Positions 45,452-53,260 of a DNA stretch of 64,000 bases are shown piece after piece (position 1 is the first letter of the stretch; each line of letters opens with the position of its first letter). The stretch comes from Streptomyces katrae. Its GTDB lineage: Bacteria; Actinomycetota; Actinomycetes; Streptomycetales; Streptomycetaceae. The notes under the pieces were generated by a model. The model worked only from the letters and a program-made list of their open reading frames with translations. It had not been told where the DNA came from and did no database searches. The stretch spans positions 1-64,000 of the forward strand of contig NZ_JNZY01000028.1 in NCBI RefSeq assembly GCF_000717655.1, given 5' to 3'. A program made the position numbers and the translations under genes.

Positions 45452-46471
45452 TCACCGGCTCAGGGGGCGAGCGGGGTTGTGGTCGGCCGGGACGGCCTCC
45501 GCCGCCGGGGCCGGGCCGGGCGGTGTGCCGTCGCCGAAGGGGCGCCCGCCCAGCGCTGCGCGGCCGTGCGGTGAGAGCCAGCCCGACAGGTCCGGGCCGA
45601 CCGGCACGATCCCGGTCGGGTTGATGTCGTCCTGCACCGTGAAGTAGTGCCTCTTGATGTGGTCGAAGTCGACCGTGTCGCCGAAGCCGGGTGTCTGGAA
45701 GAGGTCGCGGGCGTACGCCCAGAGCACGGGCATCTCGGACAGCTTCTGCCGGTTGCACTTGAAATGGCCGTGGTAGACGGCATCGAAGCGGACGAGCGTG
45801 GTGAACAGCCGTACGTCCGCCTCCGTGATCGTGTCACCGACGAGGTAGCGCGAGCCCTCCAGGCGCGCGGAGAGCCGGTCGAGCCGGCTGAACAGACGCT
45901 CGTACGCATCGGCGTACGACTCCTGCGACCCGGCGAACCCGGCCCGGTAGACGCCGTTGTTCACGTCCCGGTACACCACCTCGTTCACGGCGTCGATCTC
46001 CGGCCGAAGGGCGGGCGGATAGAGCGCCGGCGCTCCGCTGCGGTGGTACGCCTCCCACTCCAGCGACAGGTCGAGCGTGATCTGCGGAACGTCATTGGTC
46101 ACGACCTGACCGGTCGGTACGTCCACGATCGCCGGGACGGTGATGCCCCGTTCGTATCCGGGATCGCGGGCGAAGTAGGCGTCCTGCAGCCGCTCGATCC
46201 CGAGCACCGGGTCGCGACCCCCCGGATCGAGGTCGAACCGCCAGCTGCGTTCGTCGTGGGTGGGTCCGGCGACGGCCATGGGCAGAGCCGCCTCCAGCCC
46301 GAGGAGCCGCCGTACGATCACGGCCCGGCCGGCCCAGGGGCAGGCCCGGCTGACCACCAGACGGTAGCGGCCGCTCTCCACTGGGAAGCCGTCGCGTCCG
46401 TCGGCGGTGATCCGGGTGGTGAGGTACCGGTCGTCGCGGGAGTACTCCTTGCCTCGCGTCACATAGCTCAC
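45452..46471 (-). CDS. Glutathionyl-hydroquinone reductase-type GST (Ecm4/Xi class)
   Basis: A 339-residue protein with the Xi-class active site SRACPWAGRAVIVRRLLGLE, then WRFDLDPGGRDPVLG, VPAIVDVPTGQVVTND (cis-Pro region) and GDTITEADVRLFTTLVRFDA typical of the C-terminal GST domain. The family reduces glutathionyl- (or in actinomycetes mycothiol-) hydroquinones using the CPWA cysteine. Mycothiol as the cosubstrate is inference, because Streptomyces lack glutathione. GTG 46471 is preceded by AGGCGG. It heads a two-gene operon with DUF72. Confidence 0.9.
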   Translation of the reverse strand: MSYVTRGKEYSRDDRYLTTRITADGRDGFPVESGRYRLVVSRACPWAGRAVIVRRLLGLEAALPMAVAGPTHDERSWRFDLDPGGRDPVLGIERLQDAYFARDPGYERGITVPAIVDVPTGQVVTNDVPQITLDLSLEWEAYHRSGAPALYPPALRPEIDAVNEVVYRDVNNGVYRAGFAGSQESYADAYERLFSRLDRLSARLEGSRYLVGDTITEADVRLFTTLVRFDAVYHGHFKCNRQKLSEMPVLWAYARDLFQTPGFGDTVDFDHIKRHYFTVQDDINPTGIVPVGPDLSGWLSPHGRAALGGRPFGDGTPPGPAPAAEAVPADHNPARPLSR

Positions 46472-46787
46472 GCGGACCGCCTACCCGGGAATTGCGGCAG
46501 CGAACGCGGATGCGGCCCGCAACCGGTGCGGGTCGGCGTCGAGCTTCTCCTTCGCCTCGGCCGCCCGGTTGCATCGGATTGCGCCGGACTCGACAGGCTG
46601 CCGACGGGTCGCACCGGACTCGGGATGACGCGCGGCCGGAGTCCGGAATCCGTAGCCGCGGACGACTGTCGGGCAGCTGACCTGCGGGTGAACCCTCGGT
46701 GTCGCCAGCGCGCGTCCGCCCTTCGGTTCTGCGTCGGCCACAACGAAATCCGCAGAGTAACCGGCCGGTAGCTCTAGATCATCTGAC
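46472..46787. other. Promoter region of the CDPS-P450 operon
   Basis: About 315 bp between the divergent GST and CDPS genes. A minus-strand frame (46481-46789) is open but has poor third-position GC and no recognisable domain. The CDPS ATG (46788) overlaps the ATG of that frame in an ACATGT palindrome. The region from 46690 to 46800 is relatively A/T-rich and should hold the operon promoter. Confidence 0.4.
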
Positions 46788-47591
46788 ATGTTCTCGGTTA
46801 GCGTCATCTCGCGCGCCGCCACACCCAGGGCACACGGCCCTGCCGGGACTAGCGGCGCAGGGGAATTACTCACGTTGACGACTGCCATTCAAGGCATCTT
46901 CGCCGTCCGTCCCTATACGCCTCACTGCCAGGTGATCCATGACGAGGGTGATCACGCCGTCATCGGCATCTCCTCCGGGAACTCGTACTTCACCCACGAC
47001 CGCGTGCTCGATCTCGCCCGGTGGGGGCTCGAACACTTCCGGCAGGTCGATCTCATCTGGACCGACATGCACGTGGCCGAGATGTTCGTGGCCCTCGGCT
47101 ACCCCGAGGTCGAAGCGCAGCGCAAGGCGGTGAAGAACCTCCGCGGCGTCCGCGCCAAGGTCACCGCCGCGGTCGCCGCCCTCGACCCCGAGGGGGAGCG
47201 GCTGCGCGGCCGTCCCATGTCCGCGCTCCTGGAGTTGCCGGCCTACCAGCGCATCCGTTCCCGGCTCGACACCCTCATGACCGACGACCCCGAGTTCCGC
47301 GAGGTGTGTGACCAACTCGCGGCCCGGTTCCTCGCCGACAAGCTGAACGGCCAGCCGCCCACCCAGCTGCAGCGCGAGGTGTGCATCAAGTACGTGTGCG
47401 CCGAGGTACCCCTGTTCCTGGACACCCCGGCCATCCTCGGGGTCTCCTCCTCGCTCAACTGCTACCACCAGGCACTGCCGTTGGCAGAGCTGCTGTACGC
47501 ACGGGGCTGGGGCCTGCGCGCCTCGCGCAATCAGGGCCATGCCGTCATCACCCCCGCCGAAGAACCCGAAGAACAGGACCGCTCCGCATGA
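46788..47591 (+). CDS. tRNA-dependent cyclodipeptide synthase, Rv2275-like (probable cyclo-Tyr-Tyr)
   Basis: A 267-residue (or shorter) CDPS. With ATG 46788, catalytic Ser is S62 in [13 protein letters not shown]65 matches AlbC N40, Y202/E206 in [12 protein letters not shown] match Y178/E182, and Y226/H227 in [11 protein letters not shown] match Y202/H203. The spacings between these sites equal those in AlbC, placing it in the NYH subfamily. The similarity to M. tuberculosis Rv2275 is much closer: [33 protein letters not shown], and the C-terminal [14 protein letters not shown]. It uses two aminoacyl-tRNAs, most likely Tyr-tRNA. A TTG at 46875 may be the true start. It is coupled to the P450 by ATGA. 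Confidence 0.92.
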   Translation: MFSVSVISRAATPRAHGPAGTSGAGELLTLTTAIQGIFAVRPYTPHCQVIHDEGDHAVIGISSGNSYFTHDRVLDLARWGLEHFRQVDLIWTDMHVAEMFVALGYPEVEAQRKAVKNLRGVRAKVTAAVAALDPEGERLRGRPMSALLELPAYQRIRSRLDTLMTDDPEFREVCDQLAARFLADKLNGQPPTQLQREVCIKYVCAEVPLFLDTPAILGVSSSLNCYHQALPLAELLYARGWGLRASRNQGHAVITPAEEPEEQDRSA

Positions 47592-48805
47592 CCACCACCA
47601 CCGACCCCTCCACGGCCGCCGCGGCCGACGAGCTCACCCGGTTCCCGTTCGACGCCAACGGCACGCGACTGCCCGACGAGATCGCGCACCTCCTCACCGA
47701 CGAGCCGGTCAAAAAGGTCCGCACCATAGCCGGAGCCGAGGCCTGGCTGGTGTCCTCCTATCGACTGTGCAGGCAGGTACTCGACGACCCGCGGTTCTCC
47801 CTCAAGGACACCTCCGCCCCGGGTGCGCCCCGCCAGTACGCGTTGACCATCCCCCCGGAGGTGGTCAACAACATGGGGAACATCACGGGTGCCGGGCTCC
47901 GCAAGGCCGTGATGAAGGCCCTCAACCCGAAGGCCCCCGGCCTGGAGGCATGGCTGACCGGCCGCGCGCACGCGCTCGTCGACCAGTTGGTCGCGACAGG
48001 GGTGCCGGCCGACCTGCGCCGCGACTTCACCGTCCCCTACTCCACCGGGCTGCACTGCCACATCCTCGGCATCCCCCAGAGCGACGGCCCCGACCTCTAC
48101 CGGTCGCTGCACGTCGCGTTCATGAACAGCCCCCGCACCATCCCCGCGGCGGACATCAACTGGGACCGCGACATGGGCCACATGATCGCCCGTCTCGACG
48201 ACCCGGCGACGACGGGCCTCATGGCCGAACTCGCCGCCCTGCGGGACGACCCCGACTACGCGCACCTGACGGACGAGATGCTCGCCACCGTCGGCGTCAC
48301 GATGTTCGGCGCGGGCGTCATCAGCGTCATGGGCTTCCTCACCATGGCACTCGTCTCTCTCATCCAGCACCCCGAATTGAAGGCCCAGTTGATCGCCGAC
48401 CCGGCGCTCATCCCGGCCGCGGTGGACGAGCTGCTGCGCATCAACCTGTCGATCGCCGACGGCCTGCCCCGGATCGCCACCGAGACCATGCAGCTCGGCG
48501 ACGTCACCGTGCAGAAGGGGGAGCTCGTCCTCGTCCTCGTCGAGGCCGCCAACCACGACCCCGCCGAATTCGAGGACCCGCACACCGTCCGCCTCGACCG
48601 GCCGAACCCGAACGCGCACCTGTCGTTCGGCGGAGGAGGCCACTACTGCCCCGCCACCGCCCTCGGCAAGCGGCACGCACAGATCGCCGTCGAGGTCCTG
48701 CTCGAGCGGCTGCCCGGCCTCGACCTCGCCGTGCCGATCGAACAGCTCGTATGGCGCACCGGGTTCATGAAGCGCATCCCCGAGCGGCTGCCCGTGCTCT
48801 GGTGA
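47588..48805 (+). CDS. Cytochrome P450, CYP121-like (mycocyclosin synthase type)
   Basis: A 405-residue P450. Haem loop [20 protein letters not shown] has Cys354; the ExxR is E281-LL-R284. It follows CYP121A1 closely: [38 protein letters not shown] (W192 = W182), MFGAGVIS (S246 = S237) and the end [10 protein letters not shown]. The I helix lacks the usual acid-Thr pair, as in CYP121. Arg386 of CYP121, which contacts the dipeptide, is K395 here, and Gln385 is M394. CYP121 couples two tyrosines of cYY to mycocyclosin. The ATG overlaps the CDPS stop (ATGA), indicating a pathway pair. Ferredoxin partner genes are not local. Confidence 0.92.
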   Translation: MTTTTDPSTAAAADELTRFPFDANGTRLPDEIAHLLTDEPVKKVRTIAGAEAWLVSSYRLCRQVLDDPRFSLKDTSAPGAPRQYALTIPPEVVNNMGNITGAGLRKAVMKALNPKAPGLEAWLTGRAHALVDQLVATGVPADLRRDFTVPYSTGLHCHILGIPQSDGPDLYRSLHVAFMNSPRTIPAADINWDRDMGHMIARLDDPATTGLMAELAALRDDPDYAHLTDEMLATVGVTMFGAGVISVMGFLTMALVSLIQHPELKAQLIADPALIPAAVDELLRINLSIADGLPRIATETMQLGDVTVQKGELVLVLVEAANHDPAEFEDPHTVRLDRPNPNAHLSFGGGGHYCPATALGKRHAQIAVEVLLERLPGLDLAVPIEQLVWRTGFMKRIPERLPVLW

Positions 48806-48828
48806 CGCAGCCCTAGCCGCCTTCGGGT

Positions 48829-48857
48829 ACCGGCAGCCGGGACGCCCGGCTGCCGGT
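48829..48857 (+). terminator. Hairpin terminator after the CDPS-P450 operon
   Basis: A perfect 13-bp stem ACCGGCAGCCGGG/CCCGGCTGCCGGT with a three-base loop (ACG), 23 bp after the P450 stop. Outer GCCGCC/GGGCGGC pairing may extend it. There is no T-tract, but the isolated strength and position make it a convincing operon end. Confidence 0.75.
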
Positions 48858-48907
48858 CCCGGGCGGCTGAGCACCGTCCCCACCGGTCACAGGTGCCGGA
48901 TCAGCAT

Positions 48908-48931
48908 GTCCTGACGTCCTGACGTCCTGAT
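48908..48931. repeat. Short tandem repeat, three copies of GTCCTGAC/T
   Basis: Three 8-bp units (GTCCTGAC, GTCCTGAC, GTCCTGAT) lie in the convergent gap between the P450 and the hydrolase gene. Further along, at about 48952-48974, GGATCCCCGGGG occurs twice in overlapping form. These look like slippage-prone filler, with no obvious function. Confidence 0.6.
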
Positions 48932-48979
48932 GCCCGTACGCCTTGACCGGTGGATCCCCGGGGGATCCCCGGGGCCGCC

Positions 48980-49867
48980 TCAGGGTGCCAGGAACGAGGT
49001 GAGCGCGGCCGCCACCGCGACAGGATCCTCCAGCTGCGGGTAGTGCCCCACGGCAGGCGGCCCGGCGAGCTCCACGACCCCGGCCTGCGGCATGCGTGCC
49101 CGGATCCGGGCGAGAACGTGGGCCCCGCTGATCGGGTCGGCAGGCCCCCATACGAACAGTGTGGGTCCGGGGTAGCCCTCGAGGGCCGAGGCCCAGCGCG
49201 CGGCATGCCGGCGGCGCTCGTCGATGTAGCGCAGCAGTCGCGGGGCCAGGCGGTGGCCACCGGCCCGGGACGCGGACGCCCACAGGTCGTGCAGGTCCTC
49301 GTCGTGGACCGGCCGCCCGAGCACGGCGCGCAGGGACCCGGCGAACCGCCGCTCCGTGGTGAGAGGCGCCAGCAGCGGACCCAACGGGCCGTGCAGCAGG
49401 CGCTGGATCGGCACCGGGCGGTGCAGATCGGGGTAGAGGCCGCCGTTGAGCCAGGCCATGCGGGTGATCCGGGCCGGGTCGCGGGCCAGCAGCTCCTGGC
49501 CGACGCTCACCCCGTAGTCGTGTGCGACCAGGGCGGTTCTGCCGATTCCGTACCGCCGCCAGACCTCCTCGACCAACGAGGCCTGGTCGAGGAGCGAGTA
49601 GCGGTGATGCCGGGGCTTGTCGCTCTCCCCGAAACCGAGCAGGTCCAGCGTGGTGACCCGGAGTCCGGCCGCGACGAGCGCCGGGACGACGGCGGCCCAG
49701 TCGTGGGAGGAGGTCGGGAAACCGTGGACGAGGGTGACGGGAGCGCCGAGCGCGGGCCCGTCCTGGCGTACGAACACCGAGTGGCCGTCAATCCGGACGG
49801 TGCTGCCGCCCTCGGTCCAGCGGCGCAGCGGCGGCAGGACGCGTCCGCTGCTCATGCCGGCGGTCAT
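48980..49867 (-). CDS. Alpha/beta-hydrolase with Asp nucleophile (epoxide hydrolase/haloalkane dehalogenase-like)
   Basis: A 295-residue protein. LVHGFPTSSHDWAAVVPAL carries the oxyanion HGFP; the nucleophile elbow is VAHDYGVSVGQELL, with Asp at the nucleophile position as in epoxide hydrolases and haloalkane dehalogenases. The acid lies in FVWGPADPISGA and the His in AVGHYPQLEDP. The cap-domain Tyr or Trp pair that would decide between the two activities cannot be set by eye. It overlaps the TetR gene stop by four bases (ATGA) and is last in a three-gene operon. Confidence 0.88.
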   Translation of the reverse strand: MTAGMSSGRVLPPLRRWTEGGSTVRIDGHSVFVRQDGPALGAPVTLVHGFPTSSHDWAAVVPALVAAGLRVTTLDLLGFGESDKPRHHRYSLLDQASLVEEVWRRYGIGRTALVAHDYGVSVGQELLARDPARITRMAWLNGGLYPDLHRPVPIQRLLHGPLGPLLAPLTTERRFAGSLRAVLGRPVHDEDLHDLWASASRAGGHRLAPRLLRYIDERRRHAARWASALEGYPGPTLFVWGPADPISGAHVLARIRARMPQAGVVELAGPPAVGHYPQLEDPVAVAAALTSFLAP

Positions 49868-50607
49868 GCCTGCGCCTCCTCGTCGTGCAGGTGGCCCAGC
49901 CCGTGCAGGAGCGCGCGCAAGCCGAACGCGAACTCGGCCTCGGCGTCGAGCGAGTTGAGCAGTTCGGCGTGGCGGCGGACCACGGGGTGGGTGCGCGGGG
50001 AGAGGGAGGCGAACAGGTCGGCCATCGCGGCACGCTGACCGGCGGTACGGGCCGCGCCGCCCGAGTCGAGCACGGCCGCGCCGATCACGAAGTGGGTGAC
50101 CGTCAGGTAGACGTGGACGGCCGGCCGCGGGGCCCACCCGTGGGCGAGGAGCTGTCCGAGGGCGTGCTCACGTGCGCGCAGGGCATGGGGACCGAGCAGC
50201 TGACCGGCGGTCAGCAGCGGGACGATCGCCGGGTGCGCGGCGAGGACCCGGCGGAACTCCCTTGCCCCGCCTTCCAGTCCGGTCCGCCAGTCCCCCTCGA
50301 GCGAGGGAAGCCGGATCTCGCCCAGCATGTGGTCGACCGTCTCGATCAGCAGCTCCTCGCGGCTCGCGACGTGCCGGTAGAGGGAGGTGTGGCGTACCTG
50401 GAGGTGGTCGCCGAGCCGGCGCATGGTGAGCGCCTCCAGGCCCTCGTGGTCGGCCAGTTCGAGCGCGCCCGCGGTGATCCGGTCGAGCGTCAGCCCGCCT
50501 TGGCGGGGCCTGCGCCGGTCGCGTTCGGCGTACCGGGCCTGCCACCAGGCGGGGGAACCGGGCTCCGCGGGGGCGGGTTCGGACTCGGCTTCGGGCTGGG
50601 GTGTCAT
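49864..50607 (-). CDS. TetR-family regulator (TetR_C type)
   Basis: A 247-residue protein. After a Pro/Glu-rich N-terminal tail the helix-turn-helix reads ITAGALELADHEGLEALTMR followed by RLGDHLQVRHTSLYRHVASR, and the C-terminal domain resembles the tetracycline repressor C-domain class (HAELLNSLDAEAEFAFGLRA). It sits between an aldolase-like gene (12 bp upstream) and a hydrolase gene (4-bp overlap), so it is inside an operon and probably autoregulates it. The direct repeats at 51529 and 51552 upstream of the operon are candidate targets. Confidence 0.9.
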   Translation of the reverse strand: MTPQPEAESEPAPAEPGSPAWWQARYAERDRRRPRQGGLTLDRITAGALELADHEGLEALTMRRLGDHLQVRHTSLYRHVASREELLIETVDHMLGEIRLPSLEGDWRTGLEGGAREFRRVLAAHPAIVPLLTAGQLLGPHALRAREHALGQLLAHGWAPRPAVHVYLTVTHFVIGAAVLDSGGAARTAGQRAAMADLFASLSPRTHPVVRRHAELLNSLDAEAEFAFGLRALLHGLGHLHDEEAQA

Positions 50608-50619
50608 GGGTGGTGGCGC

Positions 50620-51501
50620 CTATTCGAAGAGGTCGGGTTCCGTGCGGGTGATCTCGTCCCAGAGGGGCTGGAAGGAGAACCAGCCCGCGAGCGGGAACCC
50701 GGTCTGCTCCCGGGTGTGCCGGGCGGCCTCGGGGTCGATCAGGTGCGGGGTGCCGGCGGCCTCCGCGAGCAGCTGCGCCTGGGCGCTGCGCTCCATCGAG
50801 ATGAACCACCAGGCCGCCTCGTCGACCGATGCGCCGACGGTGAAGATGCCGTGGTTCTGATGGATGACGGCCTTGTGCGGCCCCAGCCCCGCGGCGAGCT
50901 GCCGGCCGGCCTCCTCTTCGACCACCACGGCACCGGCGCCGTCCCGGTGGACGATGTGCTGCTCGTACACGGCGCACGCGTCCTGGGTGATCGGGTCCAG
51001 CAGGCGCCCCAGACTCGAGAACGCCTTCCCGTGGACGGCGTGGGCGTGACAGGCGGCGACCACGTCGGGCCGGGCGGCGTGGATGGCCGAATGGATCACG
51101 AATCCGGCCCGGTTGACCGGGCGCCTGCCGTGGCGGACCTGCCCCTCGTGGTCGACGAGGATCAGGTCGCTGACCCGTACGTGCCGGAAGGACATGCCGA
51201 ACGGGTTGACCCAGAACATGTCCGGGTACTCCGGGTCGCGCACGGTGATGTGCCCCGCGACGCCTTCGGAGAATCCGAGGCGGCCGAAGACGCGGCAGGC
51301 GCCGGCGAGCCGCTGCTTGCGGTGCTCGCGTTCCTGCGCGGCGTCGGTGAACACGGGCGGCAGGGGCAGCTCGAGGTTCTCCTGGCGCGGCACGAACGCA
51401 CTGCCGCGCAGCCCGGCGCCCGCCCCGGCGGCCGTCCCCGTACCCGTGAGCGTATCCGCGTCCGGCTCGTGCTGCCCTCGGGTGCCCGTCGTCCGGTCCA
51501 C
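50620..51501 (-). CDS. Class II aldolase/adducin-family protein
   Basis: A 293-residue protein whose family core begins at ELPLPPVFTDAAQEREHRKQ. Metal-site residues are present: SEGVAGHITVRDP, a CHAHAVHGKAF HxH pair and HQNHGIFTVGAS with the fourth His. Class II aldolases cleave phosphosugars, or act as decarboxylases/epimerases, through a Zn2+ enolate. GTG 51501, behind GAGGGAGG, was preferred over the ATG at 51528 that has no ribosome site. It heads an operon with TetR and an alpha/beta-hydrolase, so a small catabolic unit for an unknown carbonyl compound is likely. Confidence 0.88.
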   Translation of the reverse strand: MDRTTGTRGQHEPDADTLTGTGTAAGAGAGLRGSAFVPRQENLELPLPPVFTDAAQEREHRKQRLAGACRVFGRLGFSEGVAGHITVRDPEYPDMFWVNPFGMSFRHVRVSDLILVDHEGQVRHGRRPVNRAGFVIHSAIHAARPDVVAACHAHAVHGKAFSSLGRLLDPITQDACAVYEQHIVHRDGAGAVVVEEEAGRQLAAGLGPHKAVIHQNHGIFTVGASVDEAAWWFISMERSAQAQLLAEAAGTPHLIDPEAARHTREQTGFPLAGWFSFQPLWDEITRTEPDLFE

Positions 51502-51520
51502 GCCCGCCTCCCTCTGCTGT

Positions 51521-51563
51521 GCGTCCATTGGACGCATAGCATGGGTTCCAGTGGACGCATAGC
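51521..51563. promoter_or_regulatory. Candidate operator array: palindrome and 12-bp direct repeat
   Basis: GCGTCCA-T-TGGACGC (51521-51535) is a perfect palindrome, and TGGACGCATAGC occurs at 51529-51540 and again at 51552-51563, a 23-bp period close to two helical turns. It lies directly upstream of the aldolase start. One regulator dimer at each repeat is a reasonable model, with the operon's TetR protein as the obvious candidate. Confidence 0.5.
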
Positions 51564-51813
51564 GCAAGACCCGACGCCGGCGGCCGGTGGTGTGGGCGCC
51601 CGTTCGGGTCACTCGTTCCGGCGATTCCGAGCCGGCGGTACCGGGTGGCCCAGCGGGCTGCGAAGTCGCCCGGTCCCGGTCAGCGGGGCATCGCGGTGGG
51701 GCACGAGGGCCTCCTCGGATCGGTGCGGATGTCGCAATCCACACCGAGCCGGGAGGCCCTCATCCATTCCAGGAACCCGGCACGCGTGTCACCGACGTCC
51801 CGGGACGACGCGC

Positions 51814-52590
51814 CTAGCGGGCGGTGCCGAAGTCCTGCGTCCAGAAGGAGTTCGGCTGCGCGAGGGCGACGCCGATCTCCTTGAAGGCACAGTTGAGGAT
51901 GTTCTCCCGGTGTCCGGGGCTGTTCATCCAGCCGGTCATGACCTGCTCGGGCGTGGTGTAGCCGTAGGCGACGTTCTCGCCGTAGGTCGTCCAGGAGTAG
52001 CCGGCGCGGGTGATGCGCTGGCCCGGGTCGGAACCGTCGGAACCGGTGTGCGACATGTTGGCGTGCGCGGCCATGTCCTGGCTGTGCTTCAGCGCGGCAT
52101 CCGTCAGCTTCGCATTGACGGTCAGCGCGGAGCACCCGGCCTTGGCGCGCTCCTTGTTCACGAGGGCCACCACCTCGGCGGCCGGGCCGGAGGGCGCAGC
52201 GGTCGGGGTCGTCGGCTTCTGCGGCGTCACCGGAGCCGTCGGACGGGCCGGGGCCGGCTGCGCGGGCTTCGGCGCGGCGGGGGCGGTCGACGGCTCCGTG
52301 GTCTGCGGAGCCTGCTCGGTCTGGGTCTGCTCGGTCTGCTCGACCGGCACGGCCGGTGCCGTCTCGACCGGGGCGTCCGCCGGACCCGCCTGGATCTGGA
52401 GCGACTCGCTGGGGGAGGGGGCGCTGTGGAAGGGGCGCATGCCGTGGTGCCGGCCGGCGGCCCTCGACGAGCCCGCCTCCTGGGTGTCCAGGCACGCCAT
52501 GGCGGCCGTGGGGATGCCGACGACGCCGAGCGTGACAGCGGCGATGGTTATTTTCTTGTAGTGCGTCCGCTTTTTACGGTGCTTGTGCAT
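51814..52590 (-). CDS. Secreted CAP/SCP (YkwD-like) domain protein
   Basis: A 258-residue protein. The N-terminus is basic (MHKHRKKRTHYKK), followed by a signal sequence ITIAAVTLGVVGIPTAAMA. A long Thr/Pro/Gln/Glu-rich spacer covers about 55-135. The CAP domain follows: VVALVNKERAKAGCSALTVN, KHSQDMAAHANMSHTGSDGS (putative His ligand), TTYGENVAYGYTTPEQVM, WMNSPGHRENILNCAFKEIG. Two cysteines may form a disulfide. The bacterial family is wall-associated with unknown activity. ATG 52590 has GAGG upstream. Confidence 0.92.
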   Translation of the reverse strand: MHKHRKKRTHYKKITIAAVTLGVVGIPTAAMACLDTQEAGSSRAAGRHHGMRPFHSAPSPSESLQIQAGPADAPVETAPAVPVEQTEQTQTEQAPQTTEPSTAPAAPKPAQPAPARPTAPVTPQKPTTPTAAPSGPAAEVVALVNKERAKAGCSALTVNAKLTDAALKHSQDMAAHANMSHTGSDGSDPGQRITRAGYSWTTYGENVAYGYTTPEQVMTGWMNSPGHRENILNCAFKEIGVALAQPNSFWTQDFGTAR

Positions 52591-52871
52591 GCGTGACCTC
52601 ACTTGGTTTCTGCGATGCGTCCTGCGCCTGAGCTGCTGGAGCGCCGGGGCCGGGCCGCCATTCTTAGAAGGCCCTGAACGGGCTGGCAAGTCTTGCCGCC
52701 GACCCGTGCGGGACGTCCGTACAGCGGGCTTGAAATGGGCGGACAGTCGTGCTGGCCGTCCGGTCGGCCGACTGTGTGAGACGAAGGCCGGCCCTCAGAC
52801 ACGCCTGTGGCGTGGCGAGTTACCGCAGAACGCGCCGATCCGCAGAATGCCCATTTCGCCGAAGCGGGGAA

Positions 52872-52900
52872 TGTCGATTCCAGTGGGACAAATATCGACA
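52872..52900. promoter_or_regulatory. Inverted repeat TGTCGAT-N15-ATCGACA
   Basis: Perfect 7-bp arms, A/T-enriched spacer, about 280 bp upstream of the CAP gene. Possible operator or cruciform site. Confidence 0.35.
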
Positions 52901-52906
52901 TGTCGG

Positions 52907-52933
52907 GGAAGCATGAGCGGACGTAATGCTTCC
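52907..52933. promoter_or_regulatory. Inverted repeat GGAAGCAT-N11-ATGCTTCC
   Basis: Perfect 8-bp arms with an 11-bp loop, six bases right of the previous repeat. The two together suggest a shared control site for the divergent CAP and NPP1 genes. Confidence 0.4.
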
Positions 52934-53260
52934 GTGATCCCTTGAGGTGCAGTGATGCATGTCACTGTTTAGCGGGGAACCGGGTGCTGGTGAACAGGCG
53001 TCCGCGGGGTCCTGGGACGGCGCCGCCGGACGGCTCGCCGGGCATCGGGGCGCCGGTCAATCCGTCGGCCGCGGCGCTCGGTATCCCCGGTCGGCGTCAA
53101 CTCGTCCTGAAGTCAGCCCCGTTGCGAAGCCGATCAAGGCTGAACAGTCCGTGTCGGGACCCTTGCTGTGCCGTCGAGGTTCGCGAATGATGCTCGCTGT
53201 GCGCCGGCCACCCGGCCGGGATCCGCCCCGCCCCGAATCGACCGGCCCCGGAGGCCTGCC

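Larger units (their letters stand above)
52591..53260. other. Long intergenic region with two inverted repeats
   Basis: About 670 bp between the divergent CAP and NPP1 genes. I see no credible gene. It contains TGTCGAT…ATCGACA (52872-52900) and GGAAGCAT…ATGCTTCC (52907-52933). Its length suggests regulation by one or more proteins. I find no match to the c-di-AMP riboswitch consensus, although several Streptomyces cell-wall genes carry one. Confidence 0.45.

Noticed and set aside
46481..46888. A minus-strand gene opposite the CDPS start ([17 protein letters not shown]...)
   Set aside because: Poor codon usage for the region, no ribosome site and no recognisable domain; it may be promoter DNA. 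It is kept only as a low-interest observation.
52591..52945. A c-di-AMP riboswitch upstream of the CAP-domain gene
   Set aside because: I could not find the conserved GGTGGGGGAACCC-like core; the visible features are simple inverted repeats.
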